A stretch of DNA of 64,000 bases from Skeletonema tropicum (GCA_037178625.1 CM074134.1:1984001-2048000); one strand, 5' to 3'. Shown: positions 19,819-31,847, counted from the first letter of the stretch. Notes: generated from the sequence alone by a model not told the origin. Numbers and translations are program-made.

Positions 19819-21129
19819 CTACAAGTCTTTGGACTTGGTCAGCCCTTTTCCTTGTTGTATTTTGAGCCAGCACCCCATAGTTGCTTTGTAATGAAATCGT
19901 ATAAAATCAGCATTGAACACCGTAAAAAGTAGAAATATTGCCAGCACAATTGTAGCTAATTGCGAACCATGCTCATTGAGGCAGTGTGTGACTGTCATAA
20001 ACACAATTTTGAGCCAGTAAATCATTCGAAACGCGATTTGAGAACACAAGCACATAATGTGTGCAGACATTCTCAACCAGGGCTTGTTAGCTTGAGCGAA
20101 AGGGCTGAAATCAAGGATCTGTCCAAGGTAATGTAAGGAGCTTGTCAGTCCAAGCAGAGCAAGCAGCACATAGCATATAAGATCTTTTGGAGCTGCTTCG
20201 ATATAATATATGCAGCCAATACACAGGATCAATGACGAAATGTGATGCACCAATAAGAGTGACCAAACACTTTGGTGCATCTGCTCCACCGTCACATCTT
20301 TGTTGTAAACATACGATAAAATGATCAAGATTGTCGCGTAGGTCATGTACCCCACTTCACTGTAAAGGCACACATTCAAATACACATCATTATGTGTGAC
20401 TAGATAGCACACTGGAAGCAATAATCCATTGATGCAGTGCTCAAAAAGAACTACCGTGCTCGAAAGAAACATGTTGCGAATGTGTTCACCTGTTTCAATC
20501 CAGAAGCTTGACCAACCATTCCTGCACATCGTCACGTTGATTGTACATTGAACACATCATATACATGATGCACCAAAGCGATAGCGATAAGTTAATTAAT
20601 CACACATTAGAGCCATGTGAGTGTCCAGCAAAGGAAGGTTCACAAAAGCAGTAGATACATAATCATTGCAAGGAGCTCACCAATGTCTATCAACGTAGGG
20701 GTACTTCAATTTCGGCAAACGAAGACGAAAGTGATCATCAATCCATTTCATAGTCCTCTCTTCATATAAGAATCCCTTGTATTCGGCTGCAGCATATGCA
20801 ACTTGTTGCTTTTCATCAGGCCAAGTTTTCCCTCGAAACTTCATGAATGCCCCAATTTGTTCATCAGTGGCTTGCATGAGAGGTATGTCAAATGGAACAG
20901 CGCTACCTTGCGGATTGGGATGAGGCAGCTTGGATGGTATAGATGCTTTTGATATCGGCACCGGATAACTCCAAAACTGACGCGCTACAGCTTGACATAT
21001 CTTCTTGATGAAGGCGAGCAAACATGCCCATGTTATCAGCATCAACATAACTTTCGATGCGAATTCATCCATTGAAGGGGCTCGACTGCCTGTGAAATCG
21101 ATCGTGCTGGTTGTAGGGAGGTTTGCCAT
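19819..21129 (-). CDS. Polytopic membrane protein, TLC-domain-like
   Basis: Exons 21129-20681 and 20521-19819, joined in phase 2 (CATTG|GTGAGC ... TGTGCAG|GAATGG), give 383 residues. After a first hydrophobic segment near residue 30 and a polar region rich in Pro and charged residues, the protein has several helices between about 160 and 365. They include a VHHISSLILC segment with the His-His pair typical of TLC domains, and further helices DLICYVLLALLGL, AHIMCLCSQIAF and IVLAIFLLFTVF. TLC proteins act in ceramide synthesis or lipid sensing at the ER; the assignment rests on topology and the HH motif only. It is divergent from TerC. Confidence 0.6.
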
Positions 21130-21311
21130 GATTTCATTCGTTATGTACTATGATTGCTCTCTCTGTCCGTGACGCCTCTACTACTTCTACAACATGTACA
21201 ATGCAGCGGCTGCAGCTTCAAATCCATCTTTCTGATTCAGGCTGAGTGCAGTAACGTAAGTACTTACTTTTTTAAATCCATCGTGGCCGGGTCCGTCAGT
21301 GAGCTTGCGAT

Positions 21312-21355
21312 GAAGCTAAACGGTACTCCATTTGAAGCTAAACGGTATTCCATTT
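21312..21355. repeat. Two tandem 22-bp repeats
   Basis: GAAGCTAAACGGTAxTCCAT-type units are repeated back to back with one substitution. They lie in the 545-bp divergent intergenic region between the TLC-like gene and TerC. Confidence 0.8.
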
Positions 21356-21674
21356 GTCTTTGAGGTACGACACGCATGTGAAAATACAAGAGTGACGTGT
21401 TTTGGAGGGCTGAGCACTTGCTTCCACCTTCCACAATCAACAAAGACAGCCAAGCGCCACCGCTCATCCAAACACATCCAAAACTGTAACTCTCTGTACT
21501 CTGTAAAGTTACTTTATTGGTTGGTGGAACTCGTCTGCATTGAGCTATCAAAACTGAACGATATCCCTTACTTTCATTTGCGCTCAAAGGAAAAGAATCT
21601 GCAATTTGCCGGCCGAACTTAGTTTTTTTGATATAGCTATTCAACAACACAAATAATACAACTCTACAATTAAC

Positions 21675-22863
21675 ATGACGGTGTTCGGAAGCAAGCAAGC
21701 CCTCGTGACAGTGATGTCATTGTGTATGGCATCAACAAGTCAATCCTTCCGGCCATCAACAGTATCGCAACCTTTAATGTGCCAACGTGAATCAACCTGT
21801 CAAACGATAAATGCACCTTTCTTGACACAGCGCAGTTCGAGATCAACACTACTTTACGCTGAAAAAGAGGACAAGGCATCCTTGCTGGAACCAGGTAATT
21901 TCCCAACAATTATTGTCGAAGAACCACCACAGGATGATATTTACCAACAAGCAATCAAGCGGACGCTCCTCTGGGTCGGACTTGCAGTTGCATTTGGGAC
22001 AGGTCTTGGCGTTATCGCTGGATCCGAAACATCCGAAGAGTTTTTTGCTGGGTATCTCGTGGAACAAAGTCTGAGTGTGGACAACCTTTTCGTATTCTTG
22101 CTACTTTTTGAGTACTTCAAGGTACCCCTCTCCAGTCAGGATCGTGTTTTGAACTGGGGAATTTATGGTGCGATTGTAATGAGAGCATTGATGATAGGTG
22201 TTGGTGCAGCAGCCCTACAGAACTTTCATGCAATTCTTTTGGTGTTTGCTGGTATTTTGGTGTACAGTTCGGCAAAGACATTGATTCCGGAAGACGAAGA
22301 TGAGGAAGAAGAAGATATGAGTGACAACACAATTGTCAAATTCAGTAGAAATCTGATCGATTCTACTGACGAATTTGATGGGAGCAACTTCTTCACTGTG
22401 GTTGAAGGTGTGAAGAAGGCTACTCCATTATTCATTTGCATGATTGCCTTGGAAATAAGTGACGTCGTTTTTGCAGTTGATAGTATACCTGCTGTTTTTG
22501 GAGTTACCAATGTGAGTCCTTTGTATGCAGATGTATGTATGATTCTCTCAACTTCGTGTTCAATACATTTCTCAACACGGTGCGATGTTTCTACCTTAGA
22601 ACCCCCTCGTCGTCTTTTCATCAAATATGTTTGCCATCATGGGGTTACGTAGTTTATACACAATCTTATCCAAAGCTGCTTCCGATTTGAAATACTTGGA
22701 ACCAGCAGTTGGGATTGTACTTGGGTTTATCGGTTCAAAAATGATTGCTGAGTATTTTGGATATGAGATCCCAACTGAGTATGCTCTGGGAGTTGTTGCT
22801 TTCTTCTTGTCAGGGGGAGTTGGTTTATCATTGATTGAAAAGAACAAAGAAGAGGAAGATTAA
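21675..22863 (+). CDS. TERC: TerC-family thylakoid membrane protein
   Basis: Exons 21675-22511 and 22600-22863 are joined in phase 0 by an 88-bp intron (ACCAAT|GTGAGT ... ACCTTAG|AACCCC), giving 366 residues. The N-terminus is signal-peptide-like, with a Phe after a small residue (TSQS-FRPS), consistent with complex-plastid import. The TerC core is clear: EQSLSVDNLFVFLLLFEYF, an acidic loop rich in Glu/Asp at about 200, LEISDVVFAVDSIPAVFGVT with the conserved Asp residues in membrane helices, FSSNMFAIMGLRSLY and a final helix before KNKEEED. Plant plastid TerC is needed for thylakoid biogenesis and membrane-protein insertion; a manganese or other cation role is known for bacterial relatives. 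Apparent codons in the intron frame are not coding. Confidence 0.93.
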
Positions 22864-23277
22864 TCGGGGATACTCCTAATAATAGATGGGATGAGAATTC
22901 TTTCTTGAACCAATCATTGTTAATGCAGTCGGAGTTGGTGACTTTGACTCAGGTGTAGCTAGCACACATACATTCTCATAAGATACCTAGAGATTACTAT
23001 TTGTTGGTATGGAATTTTTGACATTTGATTAAGCACGTCTTACAGACTTTTTGTCTGGATACAGGCGACAGAGGTACCCTGTTGATGAAAGTTGGTGCAA
23101 TATGGAAATAGTTACAGCAATAGTAAATGTCTCTTAATCTGTTGCTAATGTAAAACAAAACCCCGAGTTTCACAAATACAATACTCGTAATAACAACCCT
23201 TGACCAGCTCGCATGTTGAATCAGCTGGTCGTACAAAAATTCACAAGTAATAGAATAAACAAGACCCAAGGCAACCG

Positions 23278-23976
23278 TCATAGGATTAAACAACTACACC
23301 CAGATGAAACTTCTGATCCTTCAGCCGCCATAACCGGATTGCTCCCCCCTCCTCTAGAAGATGACGATGCCACCGAATTCTTTTTTGATGGACTTTTGAC
23401 CTTCACTTCAGTTGTCTCCGGTCGAACAGCAACATTGACTGGAGTAGCATGAGTTTTGAACACAGGTATGCCAAGTGACTTCAGCGACTTTGAATCAGGC
23501 ATCAGAATGCCCTTCCCCATACATATCAGCCGCACTCTATCCCCATCGCTGCATTCTGGTATATCATCTGGCCACAGTGACAGCAATGCCCCCTTCACTT
23601 CTCCTACGGTGTCTGCGGGGGTGCAGTCAAGTATTACATGCAGTCCATCTCTATTGGCAAAAATGAATTTGAGCGTTATCTTGTTCGGATCGTGCACAAA
23701 CGTCTTTGTCTGAGAAGGGAGCAGTAATGATTTTGTATCTTGGGGTGGCGCAGGCGACAATACAGTCTCTTGTGTCGTTACAGCTGCAGCTGGGCTATTA
23801 TTGTCGCTACCGTCGCCGTTAGTACTACTTGACGCAACTGAATTCTCAGGTTGTGTCGATGTTGTGGTGGCGCCGTCCTCAATTTCACTCTTTGTTTCAG
23901 TAGCGCCAACTTCTGTCATGGTGATGGTCTCCTGATTCGTCTCAGCGTCGTTTACTAATGGTGAAGGTGGATCCAT
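23278..23976 (-). CDS. UBL3/MUB membrane-anchored ubiquitin-fold protein
   Basis: A single exon encodes 232 residues. The N-terminal ~90 residues are Ser/Thr/Asn-rich and disordered. A ubiquitin-like fold follows at about 97-190 (ITLKFIFANRDG, DTVGEVKGALLSLWPDDIPE, VRLICMGKGILMPDSKSLKSLGI, TPVNVAVRPE). The protein ends in CSCLIL, a CaaX box whose Leu predicts geranylgeranylation, with a second Cys two residues before it that could be palmitoylated. There is no C-terminal Gly-Gly, so it is not a conjugating modifier. UBL3/MUB proteins sit at the plasma membrane, recruit E2 enzymes in plants and sort proteins to vesicles in animals. The diatom protein has a longer N-terminal extension than the ~117-residue animal form. 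Confidence 0.85.
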   Translation of the reverse strand: MDPPSPLVNDAETNQETITMTEVGATETKSEIEDGATTTSTQPENSVASSSTNGDGSDNNSPAAAVTTQETVLSPAPPQDTKSLLLPSQTKTFVHDPNKITLKFIFANRDGLHVILDCTPADTVGEVKGALLSLWPDDIPECSDGDRVRLICMGKGILMPDSKSLKSLGIPVFKTHATPVNVAVRPETTEVKVKSPSKKNSVASSSSRGGGSNPVMAAEGSEVSSGCSCLIL

Positions 23977-24715
23977 GTTGACAACGGTTCGAAAACTTTG
24001 AGAAGTGCACGGAAGTAATCTTTTCGCACGATCGTGCCGTTATGTATGAATTTCAATTGGTTGCAGCCCTCCTAAGTAGGTAAAATCACAAATAAAAAGA
24101 TGGATGGAATAGCGAAGATATCAAGACGAGGTAGTATGTATTGCAATGACAAGACCCAGCCGTGTTTTAAAGCAACCGCAAGAGAGTGCGTGGCAGGCTG
24201 GTATGAGCTTTACGTCCCTGCATGCGATAGCTACCTAGCTATGTAGCCGTTTTATTTCCCTGCCGCGCTGCGTAGTTGTTTGAATTGTTTTCGTTCCTTT
24301 TTGATGGTTTTCGTCGTACGTTTCTTTGTGCACGTCCTGTGATCAATCGTGCACTCAATGACCGGTATCCGGTATTATTTGTACGCATTATGGACAAATT
24401 AGGCCAAATAATACGAATACGTACGAAATATGTGCCCCAAAAATTTTTAAATTTTTTTTGCGGTGCTCCTTCAGAAATCAAAAATGACGGAACGCGAAAA
24501 GCAAGAACCTTTATTGAACAATTGAATATCTCAGGTTGATTGTGGTGAATGCAAGGAGAGGACTGAATTTCTTCGCACCAATGGGATCGAGTTCATTAAC
24601 AGCGCCATAGAATTGTATTATTAATTATTATTCGATACTCATTCGATTCTCAATAAGGAATCGTAGCTTAGTCGTCGTCCGTTCGAAATAAAAGGGACGA
24701 CGGAGGAAAAACGAT
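23977..24715. other. Divergent intergenic region, 739 bp
   Basis: No gene is supported. There is an A/T-rich run at about 24437-24460 (CCCAAAAATTTTTAAATTTTTTTT) and no clear repeats. It should contain the promoters of the UBL3-like and GRK-like genes, which diverge from it. Confidence 0.5.
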
Positions 24716-26961
24716 ATGGAGGAGCTCCAAGATGCAATCGAGGACGCTCAGTACGTCAATGCAATCTCCTCCGTTGAAGACGGTCCGCGACCAGTGTTAC
24801 CTTGGGAAATTCCAACAGAGGAACAATTAGAGCCTTGGAAAGAGGCAAAGAAAAAAGCTGGAGGGCTCGAATACGAATGGACTCTTTCTTATCCTTTGGG
24901 GTTCTTCTTATTCTCGGCATACTTGAAAGAAAAGTGCGATGATTATGTACTCATTAATTTCATGGAGGAGGTTGCTAGATGGAAAACCACACAGGGCAGA
25001 TTTCGTGCGGAGAAGACGTCATTTATTGCGTCTAATTATTTACTCTCCCCGAAGATTGATGTGAAAGATAATTCGGCCTCGGCGCAAACTCATGCTACCT
25101 CGGAAGAATCCACCACTACTGCAGGGGAGGGTGAGGCAACACCCGAAGCAGCAGCATCAGCAGAAGCGGCGGATGTGCCTAAATTTGAGCTCCCACCAAA
25201 GACAGAAATCAGTGAATATGATTTGTGCAGGGAGCCTGTAGATTTGTCAGCAGAGGAACGGAAGGATTTATGTGCGAAAAACACGGATCCAACCAAAAAT
25301 TGCATTGCAGTTGGTGGGGAAGTTCTTCAGAACATATTGGCAAAGATGGACAAGCTTAGAAATGCTCCGGGGTATGATTCCATGCCGACTTTTTCGTGTC
25401 ACGGAGGAGATAGTGATGGGAATTCCAGTTCGGACGATAATCCGTCCAGTGACTCTTCTTCCAAGTCCAGCGAACGAAGACGGATGCTCTCGTTGATATC
25501 GAATGATTTGCCAGACAACTTGTTTGACAGTGCTGAAATTATTGTTTCAGAGCAGGTTCGAAAGAAGTATTGGGCTAAATTTGAAGGATCGGAATATTAC
25601 ACTAAGATGCTCAACTTTTTATGGTTTCAAGACAGGAAGGTTGTGGAAGAGGACTTCTTTGTTATGCGAGTGTTGGGCCGAGGGGGGTTCGGACTTGTCA
25701 CTGGTAAGTTGTTTATGGCGATCATTTGTGAAGAACACTTGTTTTAATATAATACTGACAATAGCACCTCTCCTTCTTTCTATTCTGTCAGCATGCAAGA
25801 AGGGCACATCCGGAAAGCTCTACGCTATGAAAGTTATGAATAAAAAGCGTATCAAAATCAAAAAGGCGGAAAAGTTGGCTCTCAGCGAACAAAAGTGTCT
25901 CGCAGATGTGGACAGTCCATTTGTTGTCAAACTCAGTTATTCTTTTCAGTCAAAGACGGATGTGTTCCTAATCCTTGATCTGATGACGGGGGGAGATTTG
26001 AGCTTTCATCTCAGTATGAAGGGGCGATTCCCTATGAAAGAGTGTTTGTATTATGGTGCAAGGATAATGCTCGGTCTTCAGGCGTTGCATGATCGTGGCT
26101 ACGTATATCGAGACTTGAAACCAGAGAATTGCCTCATGGGGGAAGACGGGCGTGTGAAATTGACTGATCTTGGTCTCGCTACGAAAGTAACCCCAACGCT
26201 GAGCGGTGCTGCAGGCACAAGAGGGTATTGGGCACCAGAAATGCTCAAGAGGGATAAGAATGGAAAGCGAATGACGTATGACCAGATGGTGGACTGGTTC
26301 AGCTTTGGTTGCTGCTTGGCCGAGTTCATTTCTGGTACAAATCCATTCAGGTCTGAACCAGCCTTAAACTTTGGTCTTGGGAAGGGGAAGAAGTCAAAGG
26401 TAAGAAATGACCTGTTATTGTTTGCCGCGCTGATGGTTTGGTGTAAGCTATTCAGAAGACATTTTGACCCACGATGATTTGTATTCACATTACTTCTTCT
26501 TTACTTAGGAAAAGGCAATTGATTACGCCACACTTGAGATGACTCCTCAATTTGACCCCAGCTTATTCAGCGAAGATGCTGCTGACATTTGCCTACGACT
26601 GTTAGATAAAAACCCAAAGACTCGACTTGGATCTAACGGATGCAAAGAAATCATGTCTCATCCGTGGTTTAGTGAAGTCAAATGGGAGTCAATAATATCT
26701 GATAGACAAAAACCGCCCTTCATACCCCCGAAAGATGTGAATGCTGCAGCACAAAGTGAAATCGGCACATTTGCAGAAGACAAAACATTCCATGAAACCG
26801 TCTTGGATGAAAAGGACGAGGCGGTCTACAAAAATTGGGACTTCACCAGCACCAAAGCTTTTGAGGCGGAGGTTCTTGAGTTCCTTATTTACGAACGGGA
26901 AACTGGCGAGCCTCTTCTGCCGATTCAAGTGAATACATCTTGCTGTTGCACAGTGCTGTAA
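24716..26961 (+). CDS. GRK-like AGC kinase with RGS-homology region and CaaX tail
   Basis: Exons 24716-25703, 25792-26399 and 26509-26961 (GTAAGT/GTAAGA donors) give 682 residues. An RGS-homology half-domain starts at about 60 (LSYPLGFFLFSAYLKEK ... NFMEEVARWK). A ~120-residue Ala/Glu/Ser-rich insert follows, then the second half and the hinge (AEIIVSEQV ... FLWFQDRKVVEEDFFVMRVLGRGGFGLV). The kinase domain runs from ~318 to ~580, with VAIK-type AMKVM, VYRDLKPENCLM, DLGLA in place of DFG as in GRKs, and GTRGYWAPEML. The AGC C-tail includes an FxxF-less FDFTS-like element (NWDFTSTKAFEAEVLEF). The last residues CCCTVL form a CaaX box (geranylgeranyl type), as in vertebrate GRK1/GRK7. GRKs phosphorylate activated 7-TM receptors at the plasma membrane; the substrate here is unknown. 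Confidence 0.92.
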
Positions 26962-27120
26962 TGTTTGTGATTGTATATGTCTATGTCTTCCTACCTGACG
27001 GTAAATTAGGAGATAAAGTTTGAGATTAATTCTCTAAAAATGCTTAATGCTTAGAGATAAAGTTTCATACTTAGAATATTAGGTCAGTGCACGTCACTGT
27101 TTATCTACCAAGTACAATCT

Positions 27121-29641
27121 TTACCATCTTCCCCTCCCCCTGTAGCCCCATCCGCCTCCTCTGAAATTACCTCTCCCTCTCCCGCCCCTATAAACGTCGC
27201 CACGTCCACCATCGTAACCGCCGAACCTTCCTCGCCCCCCTCCTTGAAAATGAGGATTAGGACCTCGTCCTTGATAATGAGGATTGCCTCTTCCTCCATA
27301 ATTGTCTCGTTGCCCACCGCCCCAACCTCCTTGATTCATTTCCTGATGCTGATGCATACCGCCATCATCCATTTGATTGAAATCCCTTTTCCTATTCCAG
27401 TCATTGTTGCCACGACCAAAGTTATGGTGTCCTCTACCCCTACCACCTCCATAGTGGTTATCAGGATAGTTTCCTCCAGGAGGGCCTCTTCCCATCATCG
27501 GAGCCCCCCTTGGGGGTGGGGGTGGAGGCACATTGTCCTGACGAGGGAATTTGGTGGGAGAAGGACCTGTAGATGCCCCGGCAGGACCGAGCATGTATCC
27601 GGCGGGGGGTCCTCGACGCTTCGGTGCCTCGTTTCTTCTCCGATTGCTCGTGGGCGCGGTGTTATTAGAGAGGTTATGAGACGAGTCGTTCGTCTCGTGT
27701 TGCTCTTTTGAAGAATCATCAGTGCGAGTAGCAGGCTTACTGTTATTTTCTGGCACTTCGTTGGTAGCTGTCCCAGAGTCATCTTCCTTCTTCGTCACAC
27801 CGGCAACTTCATCTTCAGACTTCTTCTCGTTAGATGATGGTTCAATCGGATCGGTGGCACTGGAAACGGTAGCGTCCGTTGTTTCCGTTTTAGTATTATT
27901 ATTATCATCAACTTTATCTCCACTGGACTTTGGAGCTTCAGATTCAATAGTCATAGGTTCATCAGTCATGTTCTCATCCTCTTCCTCGACACCATCCTCG
28001 GCGACATCGAAAACGTCTCCACCGAAGTCATCCCCTCCACCAAAGAGATCATCTTCTTGACTCTTTTTCCCACCACCAGCTTTTGCTGCTGTCTTTCGTG
28101 TCAAGAGGGTTCCACCTTCACCAGCATCCCCCTCAAAAACGTTACTCTCCTCCTTCTCCTTCGCCAAGGCATTTCGCTTCTCTTCTTCTGCCTCCTCAGC
28201 TTCAAGTTGTTTCTCAATTTGATCCATCTGTTGCATGATATCCTCCACGAAAAGTTCCGCAGCCTTGCGCAAACCAACATTGGGGAACAAATCATCCGGA
28301 CTCACACCCTCGGTCCCTGTCAATGGACATTTGAATCCGTTTTTGGCAAGGGCATCACGGATACAAGACTCACATGTTGGACGGCCCTCTGGATCCCCTA
28401 CGTGACGTGAGAGTTAAGTTAATATGAGTTAGATGTGTGTAGTTATTCATAAATGATGATATATTATTCAAACGATAAAGACAAGAAGTAAACTGTATCA
28501 AATAAAACGACGACGTCCCCCCCATGACAATACTATATAGTAACACGATTAACAAAGAAGACAACAACAACAACTCACAAGGAATCAACATGGCATTCTT
28601 AACAACCGAATGACAAATCCCACACTGCAAATGTTCCGGAATCGACGTCGCAGTTAGTTTTAATGCATAGTCCAAATCACGACGTTTGCCCGCCGAATCC
28701 CCCATGGATTGCCCTCCCGCACGATTAATGAGGGCTTGGAATACGTGTTGGTTTGGATTTAATTGGGATGCCAATCCACCACCAGCCTCGCCATTTTCGG
28801 CATCACCAGAGGATAGTTCGGTAGCTTCCCCTTCAGCTGGAGTAGGTGTTGGAGCATTTAGACTCAAGAATGTACGTGGGATACCAGTGGTTGTTTTCTT
28901 CTTTGGTAATTCCTGTTGACGTAATTCTGGATCGGCATTTGGTCTCGAAGGACGTTGTGGTTGCCCTTGCCCCTGCTGCATCATCATGTGAGGAGGTGGT
29001 TTGCCAAATTGTGGTGGTCCACCTCCTCTACCATTGTTATTTGGTCCTCCCCCTCCGGCAACATAAGATTTGATAGGTCCACCAGACGACGAAGAAGCCC
29101 CTGCTGCACCTGATGATGATGATCCATAAACGGAAGCTGCCTGATCTGTGACAGCCTTGAGTGCCTCTAATTCGGCACTCTCATCCACCACCCCTACTGC
29201 AGTAGTTGCTGCTGCCTGCGGCACATCCTGATCGACAAATTCATCTTCTTCTACTCTATCATGACTACGTATTGTATAAAAATCACTCCTTGCCACATTA
29301 TTATTCGAAGGCTGACTAGTAGTATAACCACTCCCCCCTCCTCCCTGCTGAGCAGCAGCCATCCGATGCAACAACCCCATATTCCGTTCAGTCGCCACCC
29401 TCCTCACTACAATCCTCGTCCCCCGTGGCAATATCATCATATCATCACTATACTCCTCATTCGTTGTGGCATTTTGGATGGCAAAATCAAAATCGAGCGA
29501 GCCAGTCGTCGTGTTCCGATCGAGTTTTTTGGCCTTGACGATGGCACGTTTGATGTCGATGAGGCGGGCGGATGTGCCCGGGAGGGGGAGGGATTCGAAG
29601 TTGGTTCCGGAGCGGAATTTGTAGAGGATTGTGGATGACAT
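27121..29641 (-). CDS. RBBP6/Mpe1-like protein: DWNN domain, modified RING, RGG tail
   Basis: Exons 29641-28579 and 28397-27121 (CCTT|GTGAGT ... ACGTAG|GGGATC) give 779 residues. The N-terminal DWNN ubiquitin-like domain covers about 1-80 (ILYKFRSGTNFESLPLPG ... PRGTRIVVRRV). A Ser/Gly/Pro-rich linker without any cysteine takes the place of the usual CCHC zinc knuckle. The family-typical TGIPRTFL follows, then a RING-like region at 338-395: CGIC (340/343), TCESC (363/366) and KCPLTG (378). Several expected ligands are absent: the splice creates Trp355 where relatives have Cys, and Thr replaces the last Cys of CPxC, so the fold may be U-box-like. The C-terminus is RGG/Asn-rich. Family members are core parts of the pre-mRNA 3'-end cleavage and polyadenylation factor in the nucleus. 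The splice junction is a prediction. Confidence 0.85.
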
Positions 29642-29996
29642 CTTCGCTTAGACGGTGATGGTGATGGTGATAGTGATGTTGTACGTGTTCGGCGGCGGGT
29701 CCAGTCGCCATGGCCATGGTTTTTGTGGATTTTTTTCCATGATCGATGATCGACGATGGAGGGAGCCAGTTTGGCGGGAAATTAGAGTGGTGGGTGGGCC
29801 GTGGGCGGCGAGATACAATCGGGGGCTGGCTTCGATTTGATGGAACAATAGAACACAATAGATCACGATCGAACGTTTGCTAGATGCAAAAAATTCTGAT
29901 GAAGTCTGATGTCCGGAAAAAATGTGTGCACCATCTTTATTGCACAATGCACTGACATACTGACACTGATGATGCTGAGGAAGTTCAGTAGTTATT
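29642..29996. promoter_or_regulatory. Divergent promoter region of RBBP6-like and monooxygenase genes
   Basis: The 355 bp separate two start codons pointing outward. No specific element is identified beyond a few short A/T tracts. Confidence 0.4.
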
Positions 29997-31582
29997 ATGA
30001 CGACTCGTCCCGTGGTAATTGCAGGAGCAGGCCCATGCGGCCTCGTAGCTGCGCTAACATTTGAAAAATCTAACATTCCGTACATTATCTATGAAAAGAC
30101 GACAACAGACAAGCTTTGTTCCAACGCTGGTAGCGGCATTGACATGGCTCCGACAGGTGAGAAGGATAATATATGAAATGGATTTGTATTCTTAGAAACA
30201 GTGTCCGTATCATTTTGTGTCATGAGCACAACTTTGGCATGTGCAGAGAAGAGCGTAACAGCATTGACACGATATTATGATACATGTTTGTACATTCATT
30301 GTAAAGTTCACCCACTTTCACACGTTCTCCTCTCACACATCTTATTGCATACTTACACTAACTTCTCACAGCGATTGAAATCTTGGACGACCAGTTGGGA
30401 CTTGCCGACAAGGACTGGATGAAACCATACGAGTATATGCACCTTGCAGACACGAAGGGAAGAAAGGTCGCTTTGTGGGACATGAAATCACTCAAGCTCA
30501 AGAAAGTTAGTGAGAGGAGATCGTTTGGCTTTGCTAGTCGATCTGGTTTGCAACATGCCTTATTAGACACTTTGAATTTGAAAGATGATGATGGGAATAT
30601 CAAGATTGACGATGATCGTTTGCGCTGCAATAAGTCTGTTGTTGCCTATCAGAATATGAATGACTTTGTGAGAGTGGAATTGAACGATGGAACGAAGGTC
30701 GATGCGTCGGCCCTTCTCGCATGTGATGGTATACACAGTGCTGTTCGAAAACATATGCATAGGGATGTTGACGATCCTCTCAACTATTGCGGTCAAGAGT
30801 GCTGGTGGGGAAAGACTACAGTCAAACCTGGAAGTGAGTTGGATAATGAACTGCGGCGCCTCATTGCGTCCGAGAAAAGCATGAAAAATGACGGGAACAC
30901 ATCCATCATTGCAATTGGCACCAAAAACATGCCTGGAATATTCTTCAGCTGCGAAATCGCTCCAAATGAGCATGCTTGGGGGTATGTGCTTGCGAACAAG
31001 ACACCGCCAAATGCCAATGCTTCCAATGATTTGACTCGGAGGGGCGGGAAAGTTTTGACAGCTGAAGAGAAGAAACGCGAAATCGATGATATGGTTGCAG
31101 ATTCCAGTAGAGTTTTAAAGTTGATTGTGCAACAACCATCTCCAGGCGAAATCACTCGTGCTGGGTTCTTTGATCGGAAAAATCTGAACTTGAGCTATAT
31201 TGATGGTCGTGTAGCTCTCTTGGGTGATTCGGCCCATCCTCAATCACCCATGATGGGCCAAGGGGCGAACATGGCAATTGTTGATGGATATGTTGCAGCC
31301 ACTCGTCTCTCGGCTGCGATGAAGGATTCCAGCGGTAGTGGCAGTGTTGAGCGATCTCTGTTGGATTATGATTCCAAAGTCAGAAGGAAAGAGAACAATG
31401 TTGTGATCAAGAAAGCCCGAACGTATGGGAAATGGTGTGCAAGTAAGAATCGTTTTTATTGCTTTGCACTGAAAGCAGCGATTAAATGCATGTCAGCATC
31501 TATGCTGGTATCTGAGATGGTTAGTGGAGACAAGTCGAATCAAAAGTTTGTAAGTGCTATGAGGGAAGATTTGCAACTCTAG
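29997..31582 (+). CDS. FAD-dependent monooxygenase, complete copy
   Basis: Exons 29997-30156 and 30372-31582 (ACAG|GTGAGA ... CTCACAG|CGATTG, 215-bp intron) give 456 residues. Exon 1 carries the dinucleotide-binding GAGPCG at 10-15 after a beta strand and a helix, ending with Glu-Lys at the strand-2 position. Exon 2 carries the DG motif (LACDGIHSAVR, Asp ~172) and the GD motif (LLGDSAHPQSPMMGQGAN, Gly-Asp 338-339), which together define group A flavin monooxygenases of the salicylate-hydroxylase/zeaxanthin-epoxidase fold. These hydroxylate or epoxidise small, often aromatic or isoprenoid, compounds using NAD(P)H and O2. The substrate is not predictable from motifs, and no plastid signal is seen. 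Exon 2 and half of the intron belong to the tandem array; exon 1 does not. Confidence 0.88.
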
Positions 31583-31847
31583 ATAGAGGAGGTGAATAAT
31601 GCTCATTTAGTGTAGACCTGTACAGTAACATGTTTGTGCTCTTGTATTTAGTATGTGATGACGATGGAAACGAGCAAACTCAATATCTGTTCTCCCTTCA
31701 TCGTGTGGCTTATGCTCAAACTCTTGCATTGCAAATCAATTCATAGTAGAGTAGGAGTAGTAAGAATGAAACGAGAATTCTTTACAATTACAGGAGTTTT
31801 CACATTTACTCGATGATCTAAATCAATACAGTGGCAATGCTGCACAA

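Noticed and set aside
27244..28060. Plus-strand frames opposite the RBBP6-like gene
   Set aside because: They are Ser/Thr/Ile-rich shadows created by the RGG- and Glu-rich coding sequence of the real gene.
30563..30973. Antisense frames within monooxygenase exon 2, repeated in all three units
   Set aside because: They are complementary-strand shadows of a clear coding exon and carry no recognisable protein features; their repetition only reflects the array.
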